A DNA stretch of 13,835 bases from contig CAAFRB010000049.1 of NCBI GenBank assembly GCA_900765095.1, positions 1 through 13,835 of the forward strand. Direction: 5' to 3'. The notes beneath the pieces are model-generated. The model saw nothing but the letters and a program-made list of their open reading frames with translations, did no database searches and was not told the DNA's origin. A program made the position numbers and the translations under genes. Below are positions 1 through 7,778 of the stretch, one piece after another (position 1 is the stretch's first letter; each line of letters begins with the position of its first letter). The DNA comes from Clostridia bacterium (GTDB lineage: Bacteria; Bacillota; Clostridia; TANB77; UBA1234).

Positions 1-3
1 GTA

Positions 4-32
4 TTGACATTACTAATAAATAGTATTATACT
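4..32 (+). promoter_or_regulatory. Sigma-A-like promoter for the rightward block
   Basis: A perfect -35 box TTGACA lies at 4-9. After exactly 17 bases comes TATACT at 27-32, a five-of-six match to the -10 consensus. Transcription would start near 39-40 and give a leader of about 180 nt before the first gene at 219. It is the only promoter of this quality I see ahead of the rightward genes, which are otherwise packed with short gaps or overlaps, so it probably drives the whole block. Consensus matching in AT-rich DNA can mislead, but the exact spacing and full -35 box make this a good call. Confidence 0.6.
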
Positions 33-72
33 TAAAGAAATAATTAAAATAAAGAAAAGGAGTAGAAATATA

Positions 73-90
73 ATGAAAAGATATAAATGA
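73..90 (+). CDS. Possible 5-codon leader peptide MKRYK
   Basis: An ATG at 73 begins a five-codon frame (MKRYK) that ends at TGA 88-90. AAGGAG at 57-62 lies 10 nt upstream, a usable ribosome binding site. It sits in the leader between the promoter and the structured segment. It could be a translated leader peptide or pure chance; the frame is too short to judge from one sequence. Confidence 0.2.
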   Translation: MKRYK

Positions 91-108
91 ATTATTTTTA
101 TAAAATAA

Positions 109-203
109 GGGACGAAGGGCGGGACAAGGCAGAAGTTCAATAAAGGCTCAAACTTCTGGATAAAAAAGGTAGCAACTTAATAGCTGGAGCTAGAAATAGC
201 AAG
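109..203 (+). ncRNA. Structured leader RNA of the rightward transcript
   Basis: This segment has no convincing ORF and is G-richer than its surroundings. It contains a perfect 8-bp stem CAGAAGTT (130-137) with AACTTCTG (151-158) around a 13-nt loop, and a GCTA-GAAA-TAGC hairpin (189-200) with a GNRA tetraloop. A second TAGC near 170-173 could compete for the same GCTA. It may be a cis-acting leader or a separate small RNA. phi29-type phages encode a packaging RNA near the left genome end, which makes that role conceivable, but I cannot fold this to the pRNA shape. No poly-U tract follows, so neither stem looks like a terminator. Confidence 0.35.
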
Positions 204-218
204 AAAGGAAAGATAAAA

Positions 219-629
219 ATGAGTAAATATGAAGTAGAAGTAAAAAGCATGGTAGGAACATTAGACAATAAAACATTTGAGAAAATGGCAAAAAAAGGAG
301 ATATAACAGCAACCAAAATAGTAGATATAATGGGAAAAGTAGTAACAATAACAGGATATTCAGAATGTGAAATTGAGACGCAAGACAAACAATTTAGTAT
401 TTTATATGTAAACACAGAAGAATTTGGAATCGTAAGCGCAGGCAGTGAAATATTTAAAGAAAGTGTAGAAGATTATTTTGGAGAAGTAGAAAGATTCATA
501 ATAAAATCAATAAAAACAAAGAAAGGAAATACATATAAAGCAGTACCAATTTTGAGCTATAGAGCAGAAGAAAATAAAACAGAGCCAGAAGAAAAAATAC
601 CAGATGATGAGCTACCTTTTAATCAATAA
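219..629 (+). CDS. Single-stranded DNA-binding protein, phage type
   Basis: This 136-aa protein is first in the replication block. Residues about 1-105 alternate beta-like hydrophobic stretches, consistent with an OB-fold (VVTITGY near 42, FIIKSIKTKKGNTYK near 92). The tail is acidic and ends DDELPFNQ, strongly resembling the acidic tip (DDDIPF) that bacterial SSBs use to dock partners. phi29 carries its SSB (gp5) among its early genes, close to the terminal protein and polymerase genes. AAAGGAAAG precedes the ATG. The likely role is coating displaced single strands during strand-displacement replication. The call rests on tail motif, size and position. No CGG codon occurs in it. Confidence 0.6.
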   Translation: MSKYEVEVKSMVGTLDNKTFEKMAKKGDITATKIVDIMGKVVTITGYSECEIETQDKQFSILYVNTEEFGIVSAGSEIFKESVEDYFGEVERFIIKSIKTKKGNTYKAVPILSYRAEENKTEPEEKIPDDELPFNQ

Positions 630-649
630 AACAAAAAGGATTGATGTAA

Positions 650-1258
650 ATGGCTAAAAAAATAGAGCAAACAAAAGAAGAGCAAGAAGTATATCAAAAT
701 CTTAAAAAACTATCTAAAAGAGCAAATCAAAGACTTGTCAGATTGGAAAGAGCATTTGGTAAAGATAGATGGGGTGCAAAAGAGTTAAAATCCATGCTTG
801 ATGTAGAGCCTCTTCAAGCATGGACCAAAACTGGGAGAGTAAGAGCAGCAAAAAGTATGAGTTTAAATAATATGTTAATAATAACAAAAGCATTAGAAGA
901 TTGGCTTCAGAATAAGAGAAGTTATGTAGGAAAAGTTAAAAAAATTGAAAAGCAAATCAAAGAAGGAATAAGAGCAAATTTAGCAAGAGAGCGCGAACTA
1001 AAGGAAGAAGAAATAACAAGTGAAGACATAGAAAACTTTTATAGAACATTGGAAGATGAAAACTATCAAACAATATACAAATATATAAAACCATCAGAGC
1101 TAAATGCATTAATTGAAGAAGCTAAAGAAGATGAAGAAGCAGAGGATTATTTTGTTGACAAAGTAATAAGATATGCAAACTATGGAAACGATAATAATGT
1201 TAAAAGAAGTTTAGAGAGGATTTTAAGATTAATTTATAAAAAAGATGTAAAGAAGTAG
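650..1258 (+). CDS. Probable terminal protein (DNA replication primer)
   Basis: This 202-aa, highly charged, mostly helical protein ends 7 nt before the polymerase. The same order (terminal protein, then polymerase) occurs in phi29, where gp3 precedes gp2. Terminal proteins of this group are about 230-270 aa, so this one is slightly short. The N-terminal third is basic (NQRLVRLERAFGK near 26) and the C-terminal part is acidic and Tyr-rich. Terminal proteins supply a Ser, Thr or Tyr hydroxyl as primer and stay covalently on the 5' ends; I cannot identify the priming residue. AAAGGA lies upstream of the ATG and the stop is TAG. The assignment is by position, size and charge; a DNA-binding replication accessory protein is the main alternative. 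Confidence 0.5.
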   Translation: MAKKIEQTKEEQEVYQNLKKLSKRANQRLVRLERAFGKDRWGAKELKSMLDVEPLQAWTKTGRVRAAKSMSLNNMLIITKALEDWLQNKRSYVGKVKKIEKQIKEGIRANLARERELKEEEITSEDIENFYRTLEDENYQTIYKYIKPSELNALIEEAKEDEEAEDYFVDKVIRYANYGNDNNVKRSLERILRLIYKKDVKK

Positions 1259-1265
1259 GAATATT

Positions 1266-3381
1266 ATGAAATATTGGAATGAATATTATGGACACGATAT
1301 AATAGAAGTAGGAAATAGAAAAAAATATGACAATACTATTATGAGTTTTGATATTGAAACTACTTCTTATTTAATTTATAACAATGAATTAATAGAAACG
1401 AAGGAATATGAGAAATATACAAAAGAGCAGCAAAGGAATATCAAAAAGCAATCATGCATGTATATTTGGATGTTTTCAATCAATACAGATGTATATTATG
1501 GTAGAACCTGGAGCGAATTTATACAATTTTTAAATCTATTAGAAGAATATGACAATCTAAAAAAAATAGTTTTTGTACATAATTTATCATTTGAATTCCA
1601 GTACATAAAAAGTATATTAAAATTTAAAGAGGTATTTGCAAGGAAGGAAAGAAAACCGATTAAAGCTGAGGCCGAAGATTATAATATTGAATTTAGATGC
1701 AGTTATATGATGTCAAATTGTTCATTAGATTATTTGCCAAAGCTGTATAATTTACCAATTAAAAAATTAGTTGGTAATTTGGATTATACAAAAATCAGAC
1801 ATTCAGAAACAAAATTAAATAAAAAAGAATTAGCTTATTGTGAAAATGATTGCTTAGTTGTATATTATTACATAAAAGAAGAACTTAAGAAATATCATAC
1901 AATTAATAAAATCCCAATTACCTCAACTGGTCATTTAAGGCGTGAATTGCAAGAACGAATTGAAAAAAACTGGTCATATAAAAATAAAGTAAAAAAAGAT
2001 ATAAATACAGACGGGCATATATTTAACTTATTGCAAGACGCATTTATGCGGACGGATATACGCATGCAAATTGGATCTATGCAGATAGAATTATATCTAA
2101 CGTTGATTCATTCGATTTTACTAGTTCATATCCGTATATCATAGTAACACACAAGTTCCCTTCACGGTGAATTTAAAAAATGCAACATAGAAAAAAGGGA
2201 ACAAATGTCAAGAAAGTTTGCATATATAATAAAAGTTAGATTTAATAATATAAAATGTAAATATTATAATAACTTCATAAGTATAAGTAAATGTAAAAAC
2301 ATAGAAAATGGCTATTATGACAATGGAAGAGTAATAAGAGCAGATAGCTTAGAAATGACAATAACTGATATTGATTTTTATTTCATTTTAGATTCATATA
2401 AAGTAGAATCTTATGAAATAATTGAATCTTATTTTTGTAAATATGATTATTTGCATAAAGATTTTATTGAATTTGTATTAGAAAAATATGTTAAAAAAAC
2501 AAAATACAAAGGTGTTGAAGGAATGGAAGTAGAATATGCAAAAGAAAAAAATCTATTCAATTCAACTTACGGCATGGCAGTAACAAATACAATCAGAAAA
2601 AATGTATATTATGATAATGAAAAAGATTGGTATTCAGAAGATTTGACAAATGATGAAATAATAGAAAAATTAGAAGAAGAAAAAAAGAAAGCTTTTTTAA
2701 GTTTTGCTTATCGGAGTTTGGATCACAAGTTATCGGAAGAAATAATTTATTAAGAAATGTAATAAAGCAAGATGAGTATGTAATATATTGTGATACAGAC
2801 TCAATGAAATTAAAAGAAGGTTACAATATTGATTATATAAATGAATACAATCAATTTGTAGAAAATAAAATAAAAAGAGTAAGTGAAATCTTAAATATTG
2901 ATATTGAAAAATTTGCACCAGAAGACATAAAAGGAAAAAAAAGAATGTTAGGTGTATTTGATAAAGATGAACATTATGAAAAATTTATAACCCAACGGAG
3001 CTAAAAAGTACGCATACTATAAATATAAAGAAAATTCAAAATTATCTGGTAAAGAAAATATAATAAAAAAAGAAAAAAATAGGTCTTTAATTTTAGATAT
3101 TACAGTATCAGGAGTACCGAAACGGAGGAGCAAAAGCACTTCATCACATAGAAGAATTTAAAGATGATTTTGTATTCGAGTATAAATATACAAATAAAAA
3201 CACATTATTTTATAGTGATAATCAAATAAATTTTGACTTAGTTGATTATAATGGTAAAAAATTAAATGTAAAAGATAAAAGTGGCTGCTGTTTAGTTCCG
3301 ACAACATATACATTAGGAAAAGCGCTTGAATATAGTAATTTATTAAATGATAGCTCAGAACGTGCGAAATTTAAAGAATAA
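1266..3381 (+). CDS. Protein-primed family B DNA polymerase, read through seven CGG sites
   Basis: This is the replicative polymerase of phi29 gp2 type, with 3'-5' exonuclease and strand-displacing synthesis primed by the terminal protein. Standard translation breaks it into fragments. Dropping one C at each of seven in-frame CGG codons (2049, 2053, 2165, 2712, 2734, 2996, 3123) gives one 702-aa frame; the span is 2116 nt, and 2116 minus 7 divides exactly by three. Motifs then appear in order: Exo I DIETT (29-33), Exo II HNLSFEF (105-111), Exo III Y191/D195, the YxGG-type linker FMGG (260-263), motif A DFTSSYP (283-289), motif B NSTYG (431-435), motif C YCDTDS (506-511) and KxY (578-580). phi29 polymerase is 575 aa, so this one is larger, as in Cp-1-like relatives. 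Without recoding the product stops at 2144 as an exonuclease-only 292-aa protein. Confidence 0.93.
2049..2052 (+). other. CGGA recoding site 1 (polymerase residue 262)
   Basis: The in-frame codons run GCA TTT ATG CGG. Skipping C2049 gives GGA (Gly), the first Gly of the FMGG linker. It is immediately followed by a second site. Confidence 0.85.
2053..2056 (+). other. CGGA recoding site 2, tandem with site 1 (polymerase residue 263)
   Basis: After the first shift the very next codon is again CGG. Skipping C2053 gives a second GGA, then Y-T-H-A-N. Both skips are needed to reach the downstream frame while keeping the Gly-Gly pair that is conserved in protein-primed polymerases. Confidence 0.85.
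2165..2168 (+). other. CGGT recoding site 3 (polymerase residue 300)
   Basis: The codons run CCT TCA CGG followed by TGA. Skipping C2165 gives TCA GGT GAA (S-G-E) and avoids an immediate TGA stop. It is one of only two GGT sites. Confidence 0.85.
2712..2715 (+). other. CGGA recoding site 4 (polymerase residue 482)
   Basis: The context is GCT TAT CGG. Skipping C2712 gives A-Y-G-V-W-I-T, matching the G-V-F-I-T segment I recall from phi29 polymerase ahead of motif C. Confidence 0.87.
2734..2737 (+). other. CGGA recoding site 5 (polymerase residue 489)
   Basis: The context is AGT TAT CGG, only 22 nt after site 4. Skipping C2734 gives S-Y-G-R-N-N-L and opens the frame that holds motif C (YCDTDS). 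Otherwise a TAA follows at 2751-2753. Confidence 0.87.
2996..2999 (+). other. CGGA recoding site 6 (polymerase residue 576)
   Basis: The context is ACC CAA CGG. Skipping C2996 gives T-Q-G-A-K-K-Y and so restores the KxY motif. The unshifted frame stops at TAA two codons later. Confidence 0.87.
3123..3126 (+). other. CGGA recoding site 7 (polymerase residue 618)
   Basis: The context is CCG AAA CGG. Skipping C3123 gives P-K-G-G-A-K-A-L and leads to the natural stop at 3379-3381. Confidence 0.85.
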
Positions 3382-3399
3382 AAAGAAGGAAGTGATAAC

Positions 3400-3609
3400 T
3401 TGAGTAAGAGTAATGATTATAAATTCATAAGAAGTTTTGTCAATATAAAAATAAATAAAATTTGTAAAGATAATGCAATTGATTCAGGAAATGTGCTAAC
3501 AGGAAAAGCATCAGATGAAAATATAAGAAAAGTCAAAAATATATTAGATTATAATATAAAAAAAATATATTTGGACGAAATTTCGGAAAGGATTATAGAT
3601 GAGCAATAA
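3400..3609 (+). CDS. 69-aa protein between polymerase and ATPase, unknown
   Basis: The frame starts at TTG (3400) with GAAGGAAG a few bases upstream; there is no ATG at the expected spacing. It is Lys- and Ile-rich, acidic at the end and probably helical. No motif is recognised. It starts 18 nt after the polymerase stop, and its last bases overlap the ATPase start by 11 nt, so the two are likely translationally coupled. A CGG string in it (3584-3586) straddles TCG|GAA and is not a codon. Confidence 0.6.
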   Translation: MSKSNDYKFIRSFVNIKINKICKDNAIDSGNVLTGKASDENIRKVKNILDYNIKKIYLDEISERIIDEQ

Positions 3610-4694
3610 GCAAATTTATTATAATATGGATAATATAGATGAGTTAAAATGTATTTATAATTTAATTTTAGGCGAAAAATCAAATGGAAAATCATATCAG
3701 GTTAAGCTTAAAAAAATGTTAAAAAAATATATAAAATCAAAAAGAAGATTTATATTAATGCGTAGATGGGAAGTTGATATGAAAAATAATTGGGTCGAAA
3801 GTTATTTTTCTAATATGGATATTCAAAACTTGACTAAAAATAAATATAATACAGTTGTCAAATTTAGGAATGAAATATATTTAGCAAATAATATATTAGA
3901 TGAGCATAACTCTGTAAAGACAAAAAGAGGTGAAAAAATAGGCTATGCAATTTCAGTATCTCAGGAGCAACATTTTTCTAGCGGTGATTTTACTGATTGT
4001 GATGATATAATATTAGAAGAATTTATGGAACGTGGCAATTATATTCCAAATGAAGTTTCAAAATTTATGGCATTTTATTCTACAGTAGACAGAAAAAGAG
4101 GAACAACACGCGTTTGGCTTATAGGAAATACAATAACCAAGGCAAATCCGTACATTTACGAATGGGGCTTAAATAATGTAATCAGAAAAATGAAACAAGG
4201 TGATATAAAAAAGATATATGTAAAAAATACAGAAGGGCAAGAAATATCATTAGCTATTGAATATTGCAAAAGTAGTGGCGGAAAATCAATGACAATAGGA
4301 AAAAATGCAAGTATGATTGATAAAGGAAGTTGGCAAAGTGATTCACAACCACATTTGCCAAAGTCAAGAAAAGAATATAAATGTGTTATGCGTGTTGTTT
4401 TTGATTATCAGGGTTTTCGATTTTTAGGTGAATTTTTAATTGATAAAAAAACGCAGGAATATTGTTGGTATATAGTTCCAAAATATTCTAATATAAAAAA
4501 GAATACATTTGTTTTTTCAGATATAGTAAAAATTAATCAATATTGGCAAAGAAATATTTATGATATATCAGTTCCAAACAAAAAATTAAAATTATTTTTC
4601 TTTGATACATTCAGAGAAAGTAACATCTTTTATTCAGATGATTTAACACGGAACAGATTTTAAACAAGTAATTGATTTTACAATAAAAAAATAG
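3599..4694 (+). CDS. DNA packaging (encapsidation) ATPase, gp16 type, with one CGG site
   Basis: This is the motor that drives DNA through the portal into the prohead. Walker A GEKSNGKS is at 25-32. Walker B with the catalytic Glu is CDDIILEE at 134-141. Thr-Arg near T166 and the 'WLIGNT' strand (near 172-177) fit the sensor region of this family. Skipping C4649 at the single in-frame CGG (residue 351) changes the ending from L-T-R-N-R-F-stop to L-T-G-T-D-F followed by a further 11 residues and TAG at 4692. The total becomes 364 aa against 332 in phi29. The start overlaps the upstream gene, and GGAAAGG is upstream of the ATG. Without recoding only the last residues change, so a short form could still work. 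Confidence 0.9.
4649..4652 (+). other. CGGA recoding site 8 (ATPase residue 351)
   Basis: The context is TTA ACA CGG. Skipping C4649 gives L-T-G-T-D-F and extends the protein to 4694. Support is weaker than elsewhere because little protein follows, but the extension closes the gap to the next gene (ATG 4707) neatly. Confidence 0.72.
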
Positions 4695-4706
4695 TGAGGT
4701 AAATAT

Positions 4707-4898
4707 ATGGTTATAAGTAAAGAAAGTAAAAAAGAAATTGAAAAAATTCAAGGTAAAAAATGCAGTATATGTGATAATTATTTTTCTTATGAGGATTTAA
4801 AGAACAAAAATTATGAAATAGTAACATCTAAAATAACTAAAAGAAAATCATATTATCACTCAGATTGCATTAAGAAAAGAGGTATAAAAAATGGATAG
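4707..4898 (+). CDS. Small Cys/His (zinc-finger-like) protein, unknown
   Basis: This 63-aa basic protein has CSIC near 19-22 and a later H-x-x-C (HSDC) near 51-54, a CxxC...HxxC arrangement that could bind one zinc ion. Such small treble-clef or ribbon proteins in phages may bind DNA or protein; no specific role can be assigned. GTGAGG lies upstream of the ATG. Its end overlaps the tail gene start by 8 nt (ATGGATAG contains both the next start and this gene's TAG stop), suggesting coupled translation. Confidence 0.6.
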   Translation: MVISKESKKEIEKIQGKKCSICDNYFSYEDLKNKNYEIVTSKITKRKSYYHSDCIKKRGIKNG

Positions 4899-6490
4899 TA
4901 AAGTTATTCTGGCAAAAAATATAAAATTAGATAAAAATTATATCAATGTGTTAGACTACAATGAGCAAAAAATGGTAGAATTATGTAATAGTAATATAGT
5001 TGCAAGCAGTAATACATATAATTTCAACAAATATACAGGTGAAATAGCAGTAAATTTTAGTTATGATATATGTTTGCAAGCGAACTATATTGCATTTCAA
5101 AATCCATCATATTCTAATAAATGGTTTTTTGCCTTTATTGATAAAATAGAATTTATAAATCCGCGGAACGACGCAAATATATTATACAATAGACGCATGG
5201 TCAACATGGCATGATAATTGGAATTTAACATCTTGTTTTGTTAAAAGAGAACATGTAGCAGATGATACGGTCGGATTACATACAGTTAATGAAAATCTTA
5301 GTGTTGAAGAAGTGGTGCAAGAAGATGAAATAAAAGATTCATCACTTGATTACTATTATATAGCCATAATGTCAAGCTGGGATATATATGAGGGAAAACA
5401 ATTTGCAGGTATTAGCTTATATAATAAAAATTATTTTGGAAGTAAAATATATTTAATTGATGGAGGTATTCCAGAACAAAGCGGCTTAAATTTAGGCTTA
5501 TTTATACAAAGAACCAACAATGATAAGCACATAGAAGATATATCAGATATTTTTATAATACCAAGAGCATGTGTTGATGAAACAACATTAATAAGGCGAG
5601 TAGAAAAACCATTTAAGGAAGATACATCAGGTATAACATTCACTTATTATGAAATACCATTTAGTTATTCAGATAGAAGTTTTTTACTTTCAATTGATAA
5701 GCAATTATCATTTTCAGATTATGTTCCAAAAAATAATAAATGTTTTTGTTATCCATATAACTATTTAACAGCAAGTAATAATAATGGTAATATGAATTTA
5801 TATAAATATGAGAATTTTGGAACAGATAAGGCAACATTTTCAATAACTACAGCTATAGGAATTGGTGGAGCAGGACGTTGTATTCCGCTAAAATACAAAA
5901 AAATGGATATAAATGATGATGAATCAATACCATTAGCAAAATATCCAACTTGTGGCTGGTCTGCAGATAGTTATACAAATTGGTTATCTCAGCAAGCTGT
6001 CAATGTTCCTTTTTCAATAATGAATTTAGCAAGTTCAGCAGCTACCAGTATAAACGGAGCTACTAATACAGCACAAGTTGCCGGCTCTGTTACAAATATA
6101 GCAGGTCAAATAGGCAACCTAATAGGTCAATTTTACTCTGCTAGTTTATTACCAAATATAGGGTCTAGCTCAAATACAGGTGATGTTTCATTTGCTAGTA
6201 GTAGAACTAATATAATATTTAGAAAAATGAGAGCTAAAACAGAATTTATGAAAATTATAGATAATTATTTTAGCAGATTTGGATATGCTATAAATGAAAC
6301 AAAAATTCCAAATATTTCTCATAGACAAAATTGGAATTATATCGAAATCGGACCATCAGAGGCAATTGGATATGGTTCAGTACCATCAAATTTTATGGAA
6401 ATAATAAATGGAGCTTGTCGCCGTGGTGTAACTATTTGGCATAATCATGAAAATTTAGGTAATTTTAGTTTAGATAATCCAATCATATAA
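4891..6490 (+). CDS. Tail protein, phi29 gp9 (tail knob) type, with one CGG site
   Basis: This is the distal tail tube/knob protein through which DNA leaves. Skipping C5164 at the single in-frame CGG gives one 532-aa frame; the span is 1600 nt, and 1600 minus 1 divides by three. The N-terminal 130 residues match the phi29 gp9 pattern as I recall it: A-Y-I-A-F-Q-N-P, then N-K-W-F-F-A-F, P-G-T-T, I-D-A-W-S-T-W and V-K-R-E-H-V. The Gly made at the CGGA site aligns with the Gly of the 'GTT' in gp9. A Ser/Ala/Gly-rich stretch (near 360-430) resembles the membrane-active loop of gp9. Without recoding, translation stops at 5214 after 107 aa. The stop (TAA) abuts the shared terminator. Confidence 0.88.
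5164..5167 (+). other. CGGA recoding site 9 (tail protein residue 92)
   Basis: The context is AAT CCG CGG. Skipping C5164 gives N-P-G-T-T-Q and leads into I-D-A-W-S-T-W. The unshifted frame ends at TGA 45 nt later. Confidence 0.87.
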
Positions 6491-6519
6491 AAAGAAGAAG
6501 GCTTATGCCTTCTTTTTTA
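6491..6519. terminator. Bidirectional rho-independent terminator
   Basis: GAAGAAGGC (6494-6502), loop TTAT and GCCTTCTTT (6507-6515) form a stem of at least 8 bp, flanked by an A run on the left and a T run on the right. Both strands therefore read stem plus U-tract. It lies exactly where the rightward tail gene and leftward appendage gene converge and serves both; the leftward gene's TAA (6519-6517) overlaps the T tract. Confidence 0.85.
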
Positions 6520-7764
6520 ATTTGAGCTATAATAAAAATCAACTAAACCATTTCCAGCCGTATTTTGTAATAAATAATAAGATATTTTATTCCTTTCTAT
6601 TTCGATTCTGCCTAAATAACCTTTAGTCCCAACAATATTTGCAATTAATTTATTATCAGAAAAACGAGTTGGAAATGTTGAAGTAATAACAACAGTAGTT
6701 CCTTTTTCTAAATTATCTACAGCAACACTACCATACACATGATACGAACCGTTTGAAGTGAATTCAAGTTCTAAATTAAAATCACTACCCAAAATTGTGT
6801 TTAGGTTTGTTCTTGTATGTTCTACTACAGCATTACCGCCAAATAAAATATTGCTAAAAAATGATTTGTATAAATTTTCACCATAAGCAGATGGGTGTAC
6901 ATTATCTGATTGCACTAGTGAATTATTCCACTGTAACAATCTGTCTATTTTTATAAATGGAAATCCACGCGTAATCCAATATCGACCCATCTCTCTAGTA
7001 TAAGTTATTTCATATATTGTAAGTTCTTTTCCAGCATTGCAGCCAGCAACAATCATGGGCGGTTTATTTGTTATTGTGTTATAAACACTTCTAAATCTGT
7101 CAGAAGCAGTAACAATATCACTCAATGAGTTACTATTTACCCAGCTACTACAATTTTTATCGTTATAGCCACCTTCTACTATTATATAATCAATTGTTGA
7201 TAAATCTTTTATTGCTTGTTCTAATTGTTGTACAAATGTTTTACCTCTTATACCTGTATTTGTGAATCCAGATCCACCTTCGGCATAATTATGAAATACT
7301 ACATTTTTTATATTCATCAATGATACCCAGCTCTGCGTATTAAATGTTTCAGTCATAAAAGTATTATCACTAAAACTATCACCAATTACAACTACATGCT
7401 TTATATTAGCAGCCTGCAATTGTGCTATATTAGTATTTATTTCGCCAAAAATTTGCTGATTTATAATGTTATTCAATGTACCATCGGATGCCATTATATC
7501 TAATTTTTTATTTATTTCTGATTGAACATCTAAATTATTAAAATAATTATCAATGTAATCTTTCAAATTATTAAATGCGTCAGTCAATTTGCTTACTTGT
7601 TCTGTATCTTTATTTACAGCTGTAATTGTGTTGTTTAAATATTCAACTACTTTGCATAATAATTGATAATTTGTAATCGCGTCAAAATCTTCCTCGATAA
7701 ATGGAAAATTTTGTATTATACAGCATTTAAATGGTGTTAAATATTTTAAATTTTTTTTATCCAT
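6517..7764 (-). CDS. Receptor-binding appendage with SGNH esterase domain
   Basis: This 415-aa protein is last in the leftward block, in the place of the phi29 gp12 appendage. Residues 1-115 form an N-terminal module (LTPFKCCIIQNFPFIEED and following coiled-coil-like helices) that I recognise from gut Firmicute phage tail fibres, probably virion attachment. Residues about 120-310 form an SGNH/GDSL hydrolase: GDSF with nucleophile S130, Gly-rich AEGGSG (161-166), GGYND (198-202), and catalytic D287/H290 in SDNVHP. The last 100 residues look beta-rich. The likely role is deacetylating or cleaving ester groups on a surface glycan during adsorption. TTTCC on the plus strand marks GGAAA upstream of the start. 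Confidence 0.82.
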   Translation of the reverse strand: MDKKNLKYLTPFKCCIIQNFPFIEEDFDAITNYQLLCKVVEYLNNTITAVNKDTEQVSKLTDAFNNLKDYIDNYFNNLDVQSEINKKLDIMASDGTLNNIINQQIFGEINTNIAQLQAANIKHVVVIGDSFSDNTFMTETFNTQSWVSLMNIKNVVFHNYAEGGSGFTNTGIRGKTFVQQLEQAIKDLSTIDYIIVEGGYNDKNCSSWVNSNSLSDIVTASDRFRSVYNTITNKPPMIVAGCNAGKELTIYEITYTREMGRYWITRGFPFIKIDRLLQWNNSLVQSDNVHPSAYGENLYKSFFSNILFGGNAVVEHTRTNLNTILGSDFNLELEFTSNGSYHVYGSVAVDNLEKGTTVVITSTFPTRFSDNKLIANIVGTKGYLGRIEIERNKISYYLLQNTAGNGLVDFYYSSN

Positions 7765-7778
7765 TTTTCATTTCCTTT

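Noticed and set aside
1..60. Inverted terminal repeat of a protein-primed genome end
   Set aside because: No matching inverted copy is seen at the right edge, which is inside a gene, so the window cannot show both genome ends.
187..203. 17-base match to the engineered Cas9 single-guide scaffold (GAGCTAGAAATAGCAAG)
   Set aside because: The match covers only a short GNRA hairpin. The flanking scaffold sequence is missing, and there is no Cas gene or repeat array nearby. It is most likely chance similarity of a simple hairpin.
137..415. Open frames antisense to called genes (for example minus strand 137-415, plus strand 12893-13342)
   Set aside because: They lack ribosome binding sites and have skewed hydrophobic composition typical of reading AT-rich genes backwards. 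The opposite strands hold recognisable proteins.
1266..3381. Separate small genes at 1266-2144, 2205-2753 and 2804-3004, that is, a split or degraded polymerase
   Set aside because: The pieces carry consecutive motifs of one family B polymerase in order, the joints all have the same form (CGG before GGA/GGT), and there are no ribosome binding sites at the internal starts. Codon quality does not decay.
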